A program made the translations under genes and the position numbers. Shown one piece after another: positions 33,179 to 41,771 of a DNA stretch of 48,419 bases; the first letter of the stretch is position 1; each line of letters begins with the position of its first letter. This DNA is from Candidatus Hydrogenedentota bacterium (GTDB lineage Bacteria > Hydrogenedentota > Hydrogenedentia > Hydrogenedentales > JAGMZX01): the NCBI GenBank assembly GCA_029556545.1, contig JAKQEQ010000105.1:1-48419 (forward strand). The letters run 5' to 3'. Below the pieces are notes generated by a model, which was not told the DNA's origin, did no database searches, and worked only from the letters and a program-made list of their open reading frames with translations.

Positions 33179-33964
33179 TCACTTGGCCGTGTACCCGCCA
33201 TCCACGGGCAGATTGACGCCGGTTACGTAAGCCGACGCGTCGCTGGCCAGGAAAACGACCGCGCCCATGAGGTCCGTGTCGTTCGCCATGCGGCCGAGCA
33301 ACGTGCGCGCGCCGTAGTTCCGCACGAATAGCGGCGGATGACTGGGGGTTTCGTACCCGCCGGGCGAGACACAGTTGCAGCGAACGCCGCGCGCCCCGTA
33401 GTAGCTCGCGACAAACCGCGTGAAGTTGATCATACCGCCTTTGTGGAAGAAATAGTCCGGATACCACCCGCTCATCGAGGTCCCTTCATAGACGGTGGGG
33501 TCCGGGCCGACCATCCCCTGGATCGAACCGATATTCACGATGGAACCCGACCCGCGCCCGGCCATCATGTCGCCGAACGCGCGGGTGATGGTGAATATGC
33601 CGGTGGCGTTGACGCGCATGCTCTCCGTAAAGGCGTCGGCGGTATCCTGGTACCCGCGTGTCATGGGGCGGATCACGGCATTGTTCACAAGAACATCGAT
33701 CCGTCCGCTGCGTTCCATCAGCGCATCACGCAACGCCAGCACCGAGGCTTCGTCCCCCTGGTCCGCGCGCAGCGGCGTAACATGCAGTTGTTTAGCGGCG
33801 AGGGCGCGGCACAACGCCTCCAGGTTCTCCAGATTGCGAGACGCCACGTAAGTGTCGGCGCCGGCCTCCGCGAGGGCGCGGGCAATCTGTCGCCCGTACA
33901 AGCCCGCCCCGCCGGTCACCAGCGCCACTTTTCCGTGCAGCGCGAACGTGTCAAGAACGCCCAT
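33179..33964 (-). CDS. Short-chain dehydrogenase/reductase (SDR)
   Basis: 261 residues from the ATG at 33964 (CGGAGA upstream). The NAD(P) motif TGGAGLYG is at about 17-24, NNAV near 93, and the catalytic Ser in NIGSIQG (about 144) with the Tyr and Lys in Y-FFH-K (about 171-175). The C-terminal GVNLPVDGGYTAK is standard for the classical SDR group. It probably oxidises or reduces a sugar or sugar acid. It lies 26 bases after the Gfo/Idh gene, in one operon, and converges with the aldo/keto reductase. Confidence 0.88.
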   Translation of the reverse strand: MGVLDTFALHGKVALVTGGAGLYGRQIARALAEAGADTYVASRNLENLEALCRALAAKQLHVTPLRADQGDEASVLALRDALMERSGRIDVLVNNAVIRPMTRGYQDTADAFTESMRVNATGIFTITRAFGDMMAGRGSGSIVNIGSIQGMVGPDPTVYEGTSMSGWYPDYFFHKGGMINFTRFVASYYGARGVRCNCVSPGGYETPSHPPLFVRNYGARTLLGRMANDTDLMGAVVFLASDASAYVTGVNLPVDGGYTAK

Positions 33965-33990
33965 AATTTCGATCTCCGTTGTCAGACTTC

Positions 33991-34938
33991 TCACGACGCG
34001 ATGTCGCAAAGCCGGACCGGCGCGCCGCTCCTGTCGCGGCTCACTATTGCGGCGATGATCATGCGCATAAGTTCCTCCGTCTCTTCAAACGGGACGGGGC
34101 ACACGCCCGTGCGCAGGAATTGCACGAACGCGAGCAATTGCGCGCGGAATGCACCATACGTATCTTGGAACTCCGCGAAAGCGGTCCCTTGCGTGCCGCA
34201 GATCATCAGTTTGCCGAATGCGCCGTACATGTCATCAATCGCCGCGACCAGCACTTCGACGCCGCGCTCGTGCGTGAAATGCGCCACCCCGCCGCTGTGC
34301 CGAACTTCGAGAAACCCCGGGCCGACGACAGGATAAACCGCCGACAGCGCATGGATGCCGTAGCGCTCCCAGGACTTCATGGTCGAGCTTACGGCAAGCC
34401 GCAATTCCCCCAAATCGTGCGTCGATTCCCTATAAGGGAAAAATTCCTTAGCATAGGCCATGCAACTACTCGACATGATCGGGCGGCCCTCATCATGCCA
34501 ACGCCGAAATACCGCCAGGTCGGCCCCGTTGTCGACAAGCGGCTTGTCGACGAACACGGGCACGCCCGCCTCGACGAAGGGCCGGCAGCGCGCGACGTGT
34601 TCGTGGCCGATATCCGTGGCAACAATGACGGCGTCCACTGCGCCGATGACGGCTTCAGGGGTATCCACAATCGCCGGAATGAGCGAGGCGCGGGCCACAC
34701 GCCCGGCGTCTTCGGGATTGTCGGTCCAGATGTGCGTGATCCGCGCGCCGGGGATGCCCAGTGAATTCTTCGGCTGCTTGCCGAGATAGTCGGGAATAGT
34801 GGGATAGGGGCACCGCGCCATCTCGCCGGGATCGTACCCATTGAAAATGGCGCTCCAGGAATACGGATGGCCGTTCCCCTCGACCATGCCCAACATGGCG
34901 ATCCGAAGGTCTTTCTCGCCAAAACCACGGAAAGGCAC
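33991..34938 (-). CDS. Gfo/Idh/MocA-like oxidoreductase
   Basis: 315 residues from a GTG at 34938, selected because GGGAGG sits 8 bases upstream and the nucleotide-binding strand LRIAMLGMVEGNGHPY follows closely. The family pattern is kept in DAVIVATDIGHEHVARC (about 105) and the substrate-loop VDKPLVD (about 135; usually EKP). The glycine-rich turn is unusual (LGMVEGNGH rather than GxGxxG). The C-terminal domain has the DMYGAFGKLMICGTQGT strand. It likely oxidises a cyclic polyol or sugar with NAD(P). First gene of a two-gene operon with the SDR. Confidence 0.75.
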   Translation of the reverse strand: MPFRGFGEKDLRIAMLGMVEGNGHPYSWSAIFNGYDPGEMARCPYPTIPDYLGKQPKNSLGIPGARITHIWTDNPEDAGRVARASLIPAIVDTPEAVIGAVDAVIVATDIGHEHVARCRPFVEAGVPVFVDKPLVDNGADLAVFRRWHDEGRPIMSSSCMAYAKEFFPYRESTHDLGELRLAVSSTMKSWERYGIHALSAVYPVVGPGFLEVRHSGGVAHFTHERGVEVLVAAIDDMYGAFGKLMICGTQGTAFAEFQDTYGAFRAQLLAFVQFLRTGVCPVPFEETEELMRMIIAAIVSRDRSGAPVRLCDIAS

Positions 34939-35045
34939 GGAATCATCCTCCCGGCTGCGTCCCTGCAATAACCGCTGCATCTTATGCCGACGCACACGGC
35001 CATGCAATTCGCCAAGCAGACTACACACCAAAGACGTTGCGGTAG

Positions 35046-35067
35046 TATTATCCGGAGACGTTCCGGA
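35046..35067. promoter_or_regulatory. Repeated TCCGGA palindrome next to a -10-like box in a divergent gap
   Basis: TCCGGA-GACGT-TCCGGA (35051-35067) directly follows TATTAT (35046-35051), which read on the minus strand gives TAATAC. The gap separates the Gfo/Idh gene (-) and the ceramidase-like gene (+). It could be a shared operator. No -35 was recognised. Confidence 0.3.
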
Positions 35068-35091
35068 CAATCACCGGGATGCGGAGTTGAC

Positions 35092-36501
35092 ATGTTGCAC
35101 GTCGGATTTGCGGCAAGCCGTATCACACCGCCCGTCGGCGCAGAGATTCCCGGGCTTTTCGACAAGCGCCTCGCCACGGGGGTCGCGGACGAACTGTACG
35201 TGCGGGCCGTCGTGGTCTCGGACGCTACGTGGACCGTGGCGATTGCGCAAGTGGACGCTATTGCTCTGCCCAACGATGTCGTTCGGATCGCCCGCGCGCG
35301 TATCCGGCGCGATACCGGCATTCCGGCGCATTGCTGTCTCTTGGCCGCCACGCATACGCATTCGGGCGGGCCGGTCGCCGAGCTGTTCGCGTCCCGCGCG
35401 GACAAGCGGTACCTGGCGCAGGTCACGGGCGCCATCGGCAAGACCGTCGCGCGGGCGTGGTCCTCGCGCCTGCCCGCCGTCATCGGCACAGCAATCACGC
35501 ACGCGCCCGGAGTCGCGTTCAATCGCCGCTTTGCGATGAAGGACGGCACGCAGAAGACGCATCCGGGAAAGATGAACCCGGATATCGATCACCCGGCGGG
35601 CCCGGCGGATGATACGGTCACCACTATCGGGTTTCGTCATGCGAAGACGTTTGCGCCGCTGGGCTGTATCGTGAATTTCGGCTGTCACGCGACGCACATG
35701 AACGGCGTGGAATTCTCAGCGGACTATCCTCGATGGGTTGTGGAGACACTGGGGTCGGCCTATGGCGAGGGCTTTGGCGCGGTCTTCCTGAATGCCCCGT
35801 GCGGCGATGTGACGCAGGTGGACAATTGCAGCCCCCGCGCCGCCGAATTCGGTCCGTATTGGTGCGAACGCACGGGGCGCGCCGTTGGCGCGGCGGCCCT
35901 TCTCGGCCTTGCCACCATGGACTATGTCAAGCGCGCGACCATCGACGCCGCCGTGACGCGCCTCCCTTGCGCGATTCGGCGCGGTACACCCGCTGAATTG
36001 AAACAGGCGCGCGCGGTGTTGGCCCGTCGCGCTCTGGATTGCGGCGATGCTGAAGCGCTGTACGCCCGGGAGTTGATCGAGGTGGAACGAATGCGCCGGA
36101 GATCGCCCCGCCTGCGCCTCGAAGTACAGGCAATCCGGCTCGGCGACACATTCCTGTGGACCGTGCCCGCCGAACTGTTTCAAGCGTTCGCGCTCCATGT
36201 GCGCGCGCAGTCGCCCTTTCCCAAGACCTGCGGCGTCGAACTGGCGAACGGGTATCACGGCTACATATGCACCCCCGAAGCCTGCGCATGCGGCGGTTAC
36301 GAAGTGCGGATCGCCCGCAGCAGCTATCTTGCGGAAGACACCGGGGCGCGCATAGCCCGCGCGGCGGCCAGGCTCGCGACAGCGCTCCACGAACGCGCAC
36401 GCAAAGAACTCAAGCAACGGGATCGCAAGCGCTTCTGGCCCACCGCCGATGATCGCGCCCTGGACGGAATTCGATCTCTGGAAAGTCGTGGGCGCGGCTG
36501 A
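35092..36501 (+). CDS. Neutral-ceramidase-like hydrolase
   Basis: 469 residues from the ATG at 35092 (GGAG 6 bases upstream). The N-terminal half follows the neutral/alkaline non-lysosomal ceramidase pattern: GFAASRITPPVGAEIPG at 4-20, then AATHTHSGG (about 86) where the histidines are expected metal ligands, and NFGCHATHM (about 200), another histidine pair. Bacterial relatives of this length are common in polysaccharide-degrading PVC bacteria and their substrate is unknown. No signal peptide is evident. It is a single gene between two operons on the minus strand. An ester or amide hydrolase role is inferred from the family only. Confidence 0.75.
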   Translation: MLHVGFAASRITPPVGAEIPGLFDKRLATGVADELYVRAVVVSDATWTVAIAQVDAIALPNDVVRIARARIRRDTGIPAHCCLLAATHTHSGGPVAELFASRADKRYLAQVTGAIGKTVARAWSSRLPAVIGTAITHAPGVAFNRRFAMKDGTQKTHPGKMNPDIDHPAGPADDTVTTIGFRHAKTFAPLGCIVNFGCHATHMNGVEFSADYPRWVVETLGSAYGEGFGAVFLNAPCGDVTQVDNCSPRAAEFGPYWCERTGRAVGAAALLGLATMDYVKRATIDAAVTRLPCAIRRGTPAELKQARAVLARRALDCGDAEALYARELIEVERMRRRSPRLRLEVQAIRLGDTFLWTVPAELFQAFALHVRAQSPFPKTCGVELANGYHGYICTPEACACGGYEVRIARSSYLAEDTGARIARAAARLATALHERARKELKQRDRKRFWPTADDRALDGIRSLESRGRG

Positions 36502-36507
36502 GTCAAG

Positions 36508-37545
36508 TCACGATATCGCCACGGTCTTGCCCGTTCTCGCCGACGCATAACAGGCCGCAAGCACGCTCTGAATCCGCAGCCCGGCCTCGCCGTCCACCGG
36601 CGGCGCGGCATCGTCCAGCACGGCCTGCGAGAACGCCTCCACTTCCGCGCGGTACATGTTGACGGGCTCCGGGGTTATGGAAATCGTGCGGCCCGCTTCC
36701 CGCGTCTGTTGCGCCTCATACCCCCGCGCCGCCTCTTCGAGGTACGCGGTCATGTCGCCGGATTCGCCCTGGCCAATCGTGCCTTCCGCCAGCACGCATC
36801 CCCGAGACCCGTAAAGTTCCAGCCGGTTTCTTGAACTGGCGTCGGGCACGTTGAACAAGACGTCCACGACGCCCCGCGCGCCCTTCTCGAACTCCACCAG
36901 CACGACGGCGGTGTCTTCGCTCGGGTAGGCCTGAACCAGATTGGCGATACTGCAACTCACCCGCGCGATATGGCCGAAGAACATCTCCAGCAGGTCCAGG
37001 CAGTGCGCGCCGAGGTCCATCAACGTGCCGCCCCCGCCCGTCGCCGGGTCCTGCCGCCACGCGCCCGGAATCGGCGGATACCAGCACGACAACTGCGCCC
37101 GCGCGAAGACCGGCGCGCCGAGCCTGCCCGACCTCACGATATCGAGCGCGGCCTGGTGCTGCGCGTGGAAACGCATCATCAGCCCGACGCCGAGTTTCAC
37201 GCCGTTGGCGTGGCAGGCGTCGACGACGTCTTGCGCGCCGGCGACATCCAACGCGAGGGGCTTCTCGCAGAACACGTGCTTGCCCGCCTCCGCCGCGCGG
37301 ACCGCCTGTGCGACGTGCAGGCACACCGGCGTCGCAATGTAGATGACGGCGGCGTCCGTGCGAAGCAATTCGGCCTCATCAAAGCAGGCCTCCGCGTCAA
37401 ACGCCTCGGCGACGGCTCGCACCGCCTCGGCGTCCGTGTCGGCCACCGCCCGCAATTCGGCATTGCGCGCCTTCGTAATCCCTTCGGGAATCGTGCGGCG
37501 GCGCGCAATCCCGCCGCATCCCAGGACGCCCCACGTGGTCTTCAT
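36508..37545 (-). CDS. Gfo/Idh/MocA family dehydrogenase
   Basis: 345 residues with GGGAGG before the ATG at 37545. The NAD(P) motif GVLGCGGIA (6-14), VIYIATP (about 67) and the conserved CEKPLA (about 93) are all present. HCLD (about 183) holds the histidine and aspartate often seen at the active site. It probably oxidises a free or activated sugar in the cytoplasm. It is the last gene of the operon with the aldolase and the DegT aminotransferase. This trio would suit metabolism of an amino sugar or sugar acid. Confidence 0.88.
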   Translation of the reverse strand: MKTTWGVLGCGGIARRRTIPEGITKARNAELRAVADTDAEAVRAVAEAFDAEACFDEAELLRTDAAVIYIATPVCLHVAQAVRAAEAGKHVFCEKPLALDVAGAQDVVDACHANGVKLGVGLMMRFHAQHQAALDIVRSGRLGAPVFARAQLSCWYPPIPGAWRQDPATGGGGTLMDLGAHCLDLLEMFFGHIARVSCSIANLVQAYPSEDTAVVLVEFEKGARGVVDVLFNVPDASSRNRLELYGSRGCVLAEGTIGQGESGDMTAYLEEAARGYEAQQTREAGRTISITPEPVNMYRAEVEAFSQAVLDDAAPPVDGEAGLRIQSVLAACYASARTGKTVAIS

Positions 37546-37566
37546 GGCGTGCCTCCCGCCGTTGCG

Positions 37567-38841
37567 TCACTTCGCGTACGCGGCGATGACTTTCCTGATG
37601 CCCTTGGCGATACCGTGCATGTGCGATTTCTTATAGGTCGGAAATATGAACGTGATGAACGTGTGCGTCTGGTGCCACACCGCGTTGGGCACGTCGACCG
37701 TCCCGTAGTCCACCGACTCCGGGCGCGTGTATTCGGTGCTTCGGAACGGGAACTTCGAGTCCCCGAAGCCGTTGTGCTCGCGAAACGCCCGCTCGGTATG
37801 GCACTGCGGCCAGAACACCTTCCAACAGGGCGCGCCTTCCGCCCCCAGCGCCTCCAGAAACTGGCCGATGTCGCACGACATATTGTCGATATCGAGCGTA
37901 ATGGGAAAGACATACCACCCGTTCCGCCGATCCGGCGTATCAATCGGCAGGTGCAGCACCCGCGGCACGTCGCGCAGCGCGTCGAGCAGAATGCCCGCGT
38001 TGCGCCGGCGGCGCGGCATGTTCCAGGAATCCATGCGGTCGAGTTCCGCCAGACCGATGGCCGACTGCATTTCCGTCATGCGGTAGTTCCAGCCGAGCAT
38101 GTCGTGGATGTACGAGAGTTTCTGCTCCATTTCGAGGAGCCGCAGCCTGTCCCGCACGTTATAGCCGTGATCGCGGAAGCTGCGGCAGCGCCACGCCACC
38201 TCCTCATTATCCGTGGTCACCATGCCGCCTTCGCCGCCCGTCGTGAACGTCTTGTTCTGACAGAAGCTGCATGCCGCGGCGTCGCCTATCGATCCCGTCT
38301 TGCGCCCCTTGTACTCGCCGCCGAAGGCTTCCGCGTTGTCCTCCACCACGAACAGATTATGTTCCTTAGCAAAGGCAAGGATGGGGTCCATGTCGGCGAC
38401 GTTGCCGTAGAGATGCACCGGCATGATCGCCTTCGTGCGTTCATTGATCAGCTTCGCGGCGGACTCGACGCTCAGGCAGTGGTCGTCCCGGTTCACATCG
38501 GCGAAACGGGGAATCGCGCCCGCCTGCAGAATGGAAAACGAACTCGCGATGAAAGTGTAGCTCGGCACGATCACCTCGTCGCCGGGGCCGATCCCGAGTC
38601 CCGCCAGCGCCGTGTGCAGCGCGCTCGTGCCGTTCGTCGTGCTGATCGCGAACTTCGACCCCTGCCACTCGGCGAAGCGCTGCTCGAACTCCATGCCCTT
38701 CGGGCCGGTCCAGTAATTTACCTTGCCGCTGCGCAATACCGCCTTCACGGCCCGGACCGCGTTTTCGTCAAGGCACGGCCACGGCGGCAATGGCCCCTCC
38801 ACCGCCTTCGGTCCGCCATGAATCGCCAGTTTCTCGCTCAT
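37567..38841 (-). CDS. DegT/DnrJ/EryC1/StrS aminotransferase
   Basis: 424 residues from the ATG at 38841 (GGAG 8 bases upstream). This PLP enzyme group aminates keto sugars, or acts as dehydratase or deaminase on them. The usual marks are GTSALHTAL (about 70), VPSYTFIAS (about 92), the cofactor-contacting D168 in VEDNAEA, and the Schiff-base lysine K197 in FCQNKTFTTGGEGG. Length is typical. Its 5' neighbour is the NAL-like lyase (21-base gap) and its 3' neighbour is a dehydrogenase. The precise sugar is unknown. Confidence 0.88.
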   Translation of the reverse strand: MSEKLAIHGGPKAVEGPLPPWPCLDENAVRAVKAVLRSGKVNYWTGPKGMEFEQRFAEWQGSKFAISTTNGTSALHTALAGLGIGPGDEVIVPSYTFIASSFSILQAGAIPRFADVNRDDHCLSVESAAKLINERTKAIMPVHLYGNVADMDPILAFAKEHNLFVVEDNAEAFGGEYKGRKTGSIGDAAACSFCQNKTFTTGGEGGMVTTDNEEVAWRCRSFRDHGYNVRDRLRLLEMEQKLSYIHDMLGWNYRMTEMQSAIGLAELDRMDSWNMPRRRRNAGILLDALRDVPRVLHLPIDTPDRRNGWYVFPITLDIDNMSCDIGQFLEALGAEGAPCWKVFWPQCHTERAFREHNGFGDSKFPFRSTEYTRPESVDYGTVDVPNAVWHQTHTFITFIFPTYKKSHMHGIAKGIRKVIAAYAK

Positions 38842-38862
38842 CGTTCACTCCCCGTGCGCCGG

Positions 38863-39747
38863 TCAGAGTATCCCGGCGCGTTCCATGTCCCGTCGCATTT
38901 CCGGCAGCCGCTCGGCGGGAAACGGCGCGCCCGGCCGCCGCGGCGGCCCCACATCATAACCGCGCAGGAACATCATCGCCTTTTCGACGCCCCGCGTGCC
39001 GCCGTACTTGAACACGACTTCGACAACCTTGTTGATCTTGTCCTGCCAGCGCAGCGCTTCGGCCTGATCGCCGCGCTTGAACGCCCGATACAGTTGCACC
39101 ACGTTTTCGATCTGGTAATTATACGTCGACCCGATGCCCCCGCAAGCGCCCGTCAACAGCCCCTGGTAAATTTGCTGGTCGCAGCCATAGAACGCCTCGA
39201 TGCGCCGCCGGGGCCGCTCCAGCACGCCCCACAACAGGAACAGGTCCGGCGACGAATACTTCAGACCGGCGAGCCCCGGAATCCGGTCCACCATCTCCGC
39301 GACCTCGTCCGCCGTAACGTCGACATTGGTGATTATCGGGATGTGGTAATAGTACGTCGGAAGTTCCGCCGCCTCGGCTATCGCGCGAAGATGTTCGATA
39401 ATCGCCGGCCACGGCTGCCGGAACACCAGCGGCGGCATACTCGCAATCGCCGCCGCCCCGGCTTCCCGCGCGTCCCGCGCAAGTCCTACCGCTTCGTCCG
39501 TCGACATCGCGCCCACGTGCGCCATGATCGGCACTTGACCCGAAACCTCGCTCGCGACAATCTCGATTACGCGCCTGCGTTCGGCGGGCGTCATGTACAC
39601 CCCTTCCCCCGCGCTGCCGCACACGAAAAACCCGTTCGCGCCCGCTTCCACCTGATACCCCACCAGGCGGCGCAGACCCGCCTCATCAATCGCGCCCTTC
39701 CCGTCAAACGCCGTCAGCAACGCCGGAAAAATTCCCTCGATCGACAT
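38863..39747 (-). CDS. N-acetylneuraminate-lyase-like class I aldolase (DapA/NanA family)
   Basis: 294 residues from the ATG at 39747 (GGGGAG 6 bases upstream). It aligns along its whole length with E. coli NanA: ALLTAFD, AHVGAMST, the Schiff-base lysine K163 (GLAGLKYSS), the catalytic tyrosine Y134 in YYHIP and the family signature GGIGSTYN near 212. Differences are GSAGEG in place of GSTGEA, which removes the usual second hydroxyl, and His for Asn after Y134. It probably cleaves or makes a 2-oxo sugar acid with pyruvate. A sialic-acid substrate is plausible because of the sialidase-like gene at 28.2 kb, but a related KDG-type acid is also possible. First gene of the operon. Confidence 0.8.
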   Translation of the reverse strand: MSIEGIFPALLTAFDGKGAIDEAGLRRLVGYQVEAGANGFFVCGSAGEGVYMTPAERRRVIEIVASEVSGQVPIMAHVGAMSTDEAVGLARDAREAGAAAIASMPPLVFRQPWPAIIEHLRAIAEAAELPTYYYHIPIITNVDVTADEVAEMVDRIPGLAGLKYSSPDLFLLWGVLERPRRRIEAFYGCDQQIYQGLLTGACGGIGSTYNYQIENVVQLYRAFKRGDQAEALRWQDKINKVVEVVFKYGGTRGVEKAMMFLRGYDVGPPRRPGAPFPAERLPEMRRDMERAGIL

Positions 39748-39849
39748 GCGTACTCCCCATTTCACGCCGCGTTTCCAGTCAACCAATCAAGCATAGCCAC
39801 CGCATCAACAACCTGTCAACGACACTTCCCCCTCTTCGCCGTTCACCCC

Positions 39850-39882
39850 CTTGCCACGCCGAAGCGCCTCGCGAAGGCCGGG
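39850..39882. repeat. Dispersed repeat, copy 2
   Basis: CTTGCCACGCCGAAGCGCCT then CGCGAAGGCCGGG, related to 8036-8066 and 40034-40066. It lies between the NAL-like gene and the LamG/propeller gene. Confidence 0.55.
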
Positions 39883-39959
39883 CCCGTTCCCTCCCCGCCC
39901 TCTGCGCCTCCGCGGTGAAATGACCTTCCCCAACACCGAATCGCGCCAACTCCCCGCCA

Positions 39960-39968
39960 TGCTATACT
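39960..39968 (+). promoter_or_regulatory. Extended -10 promoter for the LamG/propeller gene
   Basis: TGcTATACT at 39960-39968 is a near-consensus extended -10, followed by GGAGG at 39978-39982 and the TTG start at 39993. This implies a very short leader. No -35 is evident, as expected when the extended -10 suffices. Confidence 0.5.
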
Positions 39969-39992
39969 CCCCCACATGGAGGATCACGCACC

Positions 39993-41708
39993 TTGCCGAC
40001 CCATACAAAGCGCTGTTCTGGCCGGTTTCCCGCTTGCCGCGCCGAAACCTCTCGCGAAGGCCCGACCGCGGGTCTTTTCACCGTCCTGTCTGCGTTCGTG
40101 ATCCTGCTGTCCGCCCCTTGCGCCCATGCCGACGCCACGCTCGTGGGACATTGGAGACTCCTCGGCGACATCACGGATATCTCCGGCCGGGAGGCGCACG
40201 CAGTCAACCACGGCGTGACGCTCACGCCCGAGGGCGCGGTCTTCGACAGCAAGGATGCCTGCATCGAGGTTCTCCCCGACAAGATTGGACTCCCCGCGAC
40301 CGGCGAGTTCTCCGTGAGCGTGTGGGTCCGCGGCGCGGATCGCGACGGCGAGTGTTTCGGGGACGTGGTGTCGTTGTTCGACATCACGGAACGGAAGGGA
40401 TTCAGCCTTGCGGTGCAGACAAGGCGCGGCGTCACTTCCGCCCAAACCAACTGGGAAAACCCTTTCTTCGGCGTGAACAACGGCGCGCCGGAGACGCCCT
40501 GGACGGACTGTGGACGGCCCGGCGACAACAACATGGTCTGGGCGCTGTGCGTATATGCGGGCGCGCTGTACGCGGGCACATTCGAAACCGGCAAAGATCA
40601 GACGGGCCATGTCTACCGCTACGAAGGGGGTACGGCCTGGGCCGATTGCGGCGCGCCGCACCCGAGCAACGCGATCACCGCCCTTGCGGTCCACGACGGG
40701 AGCTTGTACGCGGCGGCTTCCCACTACCGCGCGGGCGGATCCGCCCTCGCCGAGTCCGAGAATCTCGTTCCCGGCGGGCGTGTATTTCGTTACGAGGGCG
40801 GCGCGGCCTGGACCGATTGCGGCGGGTTGGGCGACAGCGAAGCGGTCGGCGGCATGGCCGTCTTCAACCGCAGGCTCTACGCCACCTCGATGTATTCCCC
40901 CGCGGGCATGTACCGTTACGCGGGCGACGCGGTCTGGGAGTCCTGTGGCGATCCGGGCTATCGCGTTGAAGCCCTCTCGGTCTTCCAGGACGCCCTCTAC
41001 GCCGCAGGTTGGGACGCGGAACGGCCCGGCATATTCCGTTACGATGGGACGGCGTGGGCATACTGCGGGACGCCGCCCGACATCCACCAGAGTTATTCCT
41101 TTGCCACCTATGCGGGCCGCCTTTACGTCGGCACCTGGCCGAACGCCGCGATCTACCGGTACGGCGGGGGCAACTTGTGGGAAGACTGCGGGCGTCTCGC
41201 GGAGGAAGAGCGGGAAGTCATGGCCATGGCCGCGTACAACGGCGCGCTTTACGCCGGGTCGCTGCCTCTCGCCGCGGTCTATCGATACGAGCCCTCCAAC
41301 CGATGGGCTTCTACCGGACGCCTCGATCTCACCCCGGATGTCAAGTACCGCCGCGTCTGGTCCATGGCCGTATATCAAGGCAAGCTGTTCGCCGGCACCT
41401 TGCCGTCGGGCCGCGTCTACGCCATGGAGGCGGGAAAATGCGTGACCCATGACCACGCGCTCGCCCCGGGATGGAACCACCTGATCGCCGTGCGCGAACG
41501 CGAACACATTCGCCTGCACGTCAACGGCGCGCTCGCGGCGGAGGCGGCGTGCCCAGCGGATCGGTATCCGCTGCCCGAGAACACGTCTCTTCGCATCGGC
41601 CGCGGGCCCCACGACGCATTTCACGGCGCCATGCGCGATCTCCGCATCTACAACCGCGCCTTGACCGACGCCGAGACGCGCGATCTGGCCGCCGTGCGCC
41701 CCGAATGA
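39993..41708 (+). CDS. Secreted LamG/ConA-like protein interrupted by a seven-bladed propeller
   Basis: 571 residues from a TTG at 39993 (GGAGG 10 bases upstream). A signal peptide, FTVLSAFVILLSAPCAHA, ends at about 46 after a long Arg-rich n-region. Residues about 48-150 are the first half of a LamG/concanavalin-like jelly-roll (LVGHWRLLGDITDISG, FSVSVWVRG). Residues about 155-480 are seven repeats, each with a (R/K)YEGG-type strand and a W-x-(D/S/Y)-CG-like turn (172, 219, 275, 318, 357, 399, 440) plus LYAGT strands. Residues about 485-571 are the second LamG half (GWNHLIAVRE, LHVNGALAAE, MRDLRIYNRALTDAE). It probably binds glycans at the surface. No catalytic residues seen. A diverged copy of the dispersed repeat lies within the n-region. 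Confidence 0.7.
   Translation: MPTHTKRCSGRFPACRAETSREGPTAGLFTVLSAFVILLSAPCAHADATLVGHWRLLGDITDISGREAHAVNHGVTLTPEGAVFDSKDACIEVLPDKIGLPATGEFSVSVWVRGADRDGECFGDVVSLFDITERKGFSLAVQTRRGVTSAQTNWENPFFGVNNGAPETPWTDCGRPGDNNMVWALCVYAGALYAGTFETGKDQTGHVYRYEGGTAWADCGAPHPSNAITALAVHDGSLYAAASHYRAGGSALAESENLVPGGRVFRYEGGAAWTDCGGLGDSEAVGGMAVFNRRLYATSMYSPAGMYRYAGDAVWESCGDPGYRVEALSVFQDALYAAGWDAERPGIFRYDGTAWAYCGTPPDIHQSYSFATYAGRLYVGTWPNAAIYRYGGGNLWEDCGRLAEEEREVMAMAAYNGALYAGSLPLAAVYRYEPSNRWASTGRLDLTPDVKYRRVWSMAVYQGKLFAGTLPSGRVYAMEAGKCVTHDHALAPGWNHLIAVREREHIRLHVNGALAAEAACPADRYPLPENTSLRIGRGPHDAFHGAMRDLRIYNRALTDAETRDLAAVRPE
40034..40066. repeat. Dispersed repeat, copy 3, inside a coding start
   Basis: CTTGCCGCGCCGAAACCTCT then CGCGAAGGCCCGA, 184 bases after copy 2. 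It encodes part of the n-region before the signal peptide of the LamG/propeller protein, so that N-terminus may derive from an inserted repeat. Confidence 0.5.
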
Positions 41709-41771
41709 GGTAATATCTCAAGCTGAAGACGGCGATTCATGCAACTGAAGGCGTGGCCGGCGTAAGGTCCG

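Noticed and set aside
36970-39918. 982-codon plus-strand open frame
   Set aside because: It runs antisense across the Gfo/Idh, DegT and NAL-like genes, which have family motifs and ribosome-binding sites. High GC content produces such long shadow frames.
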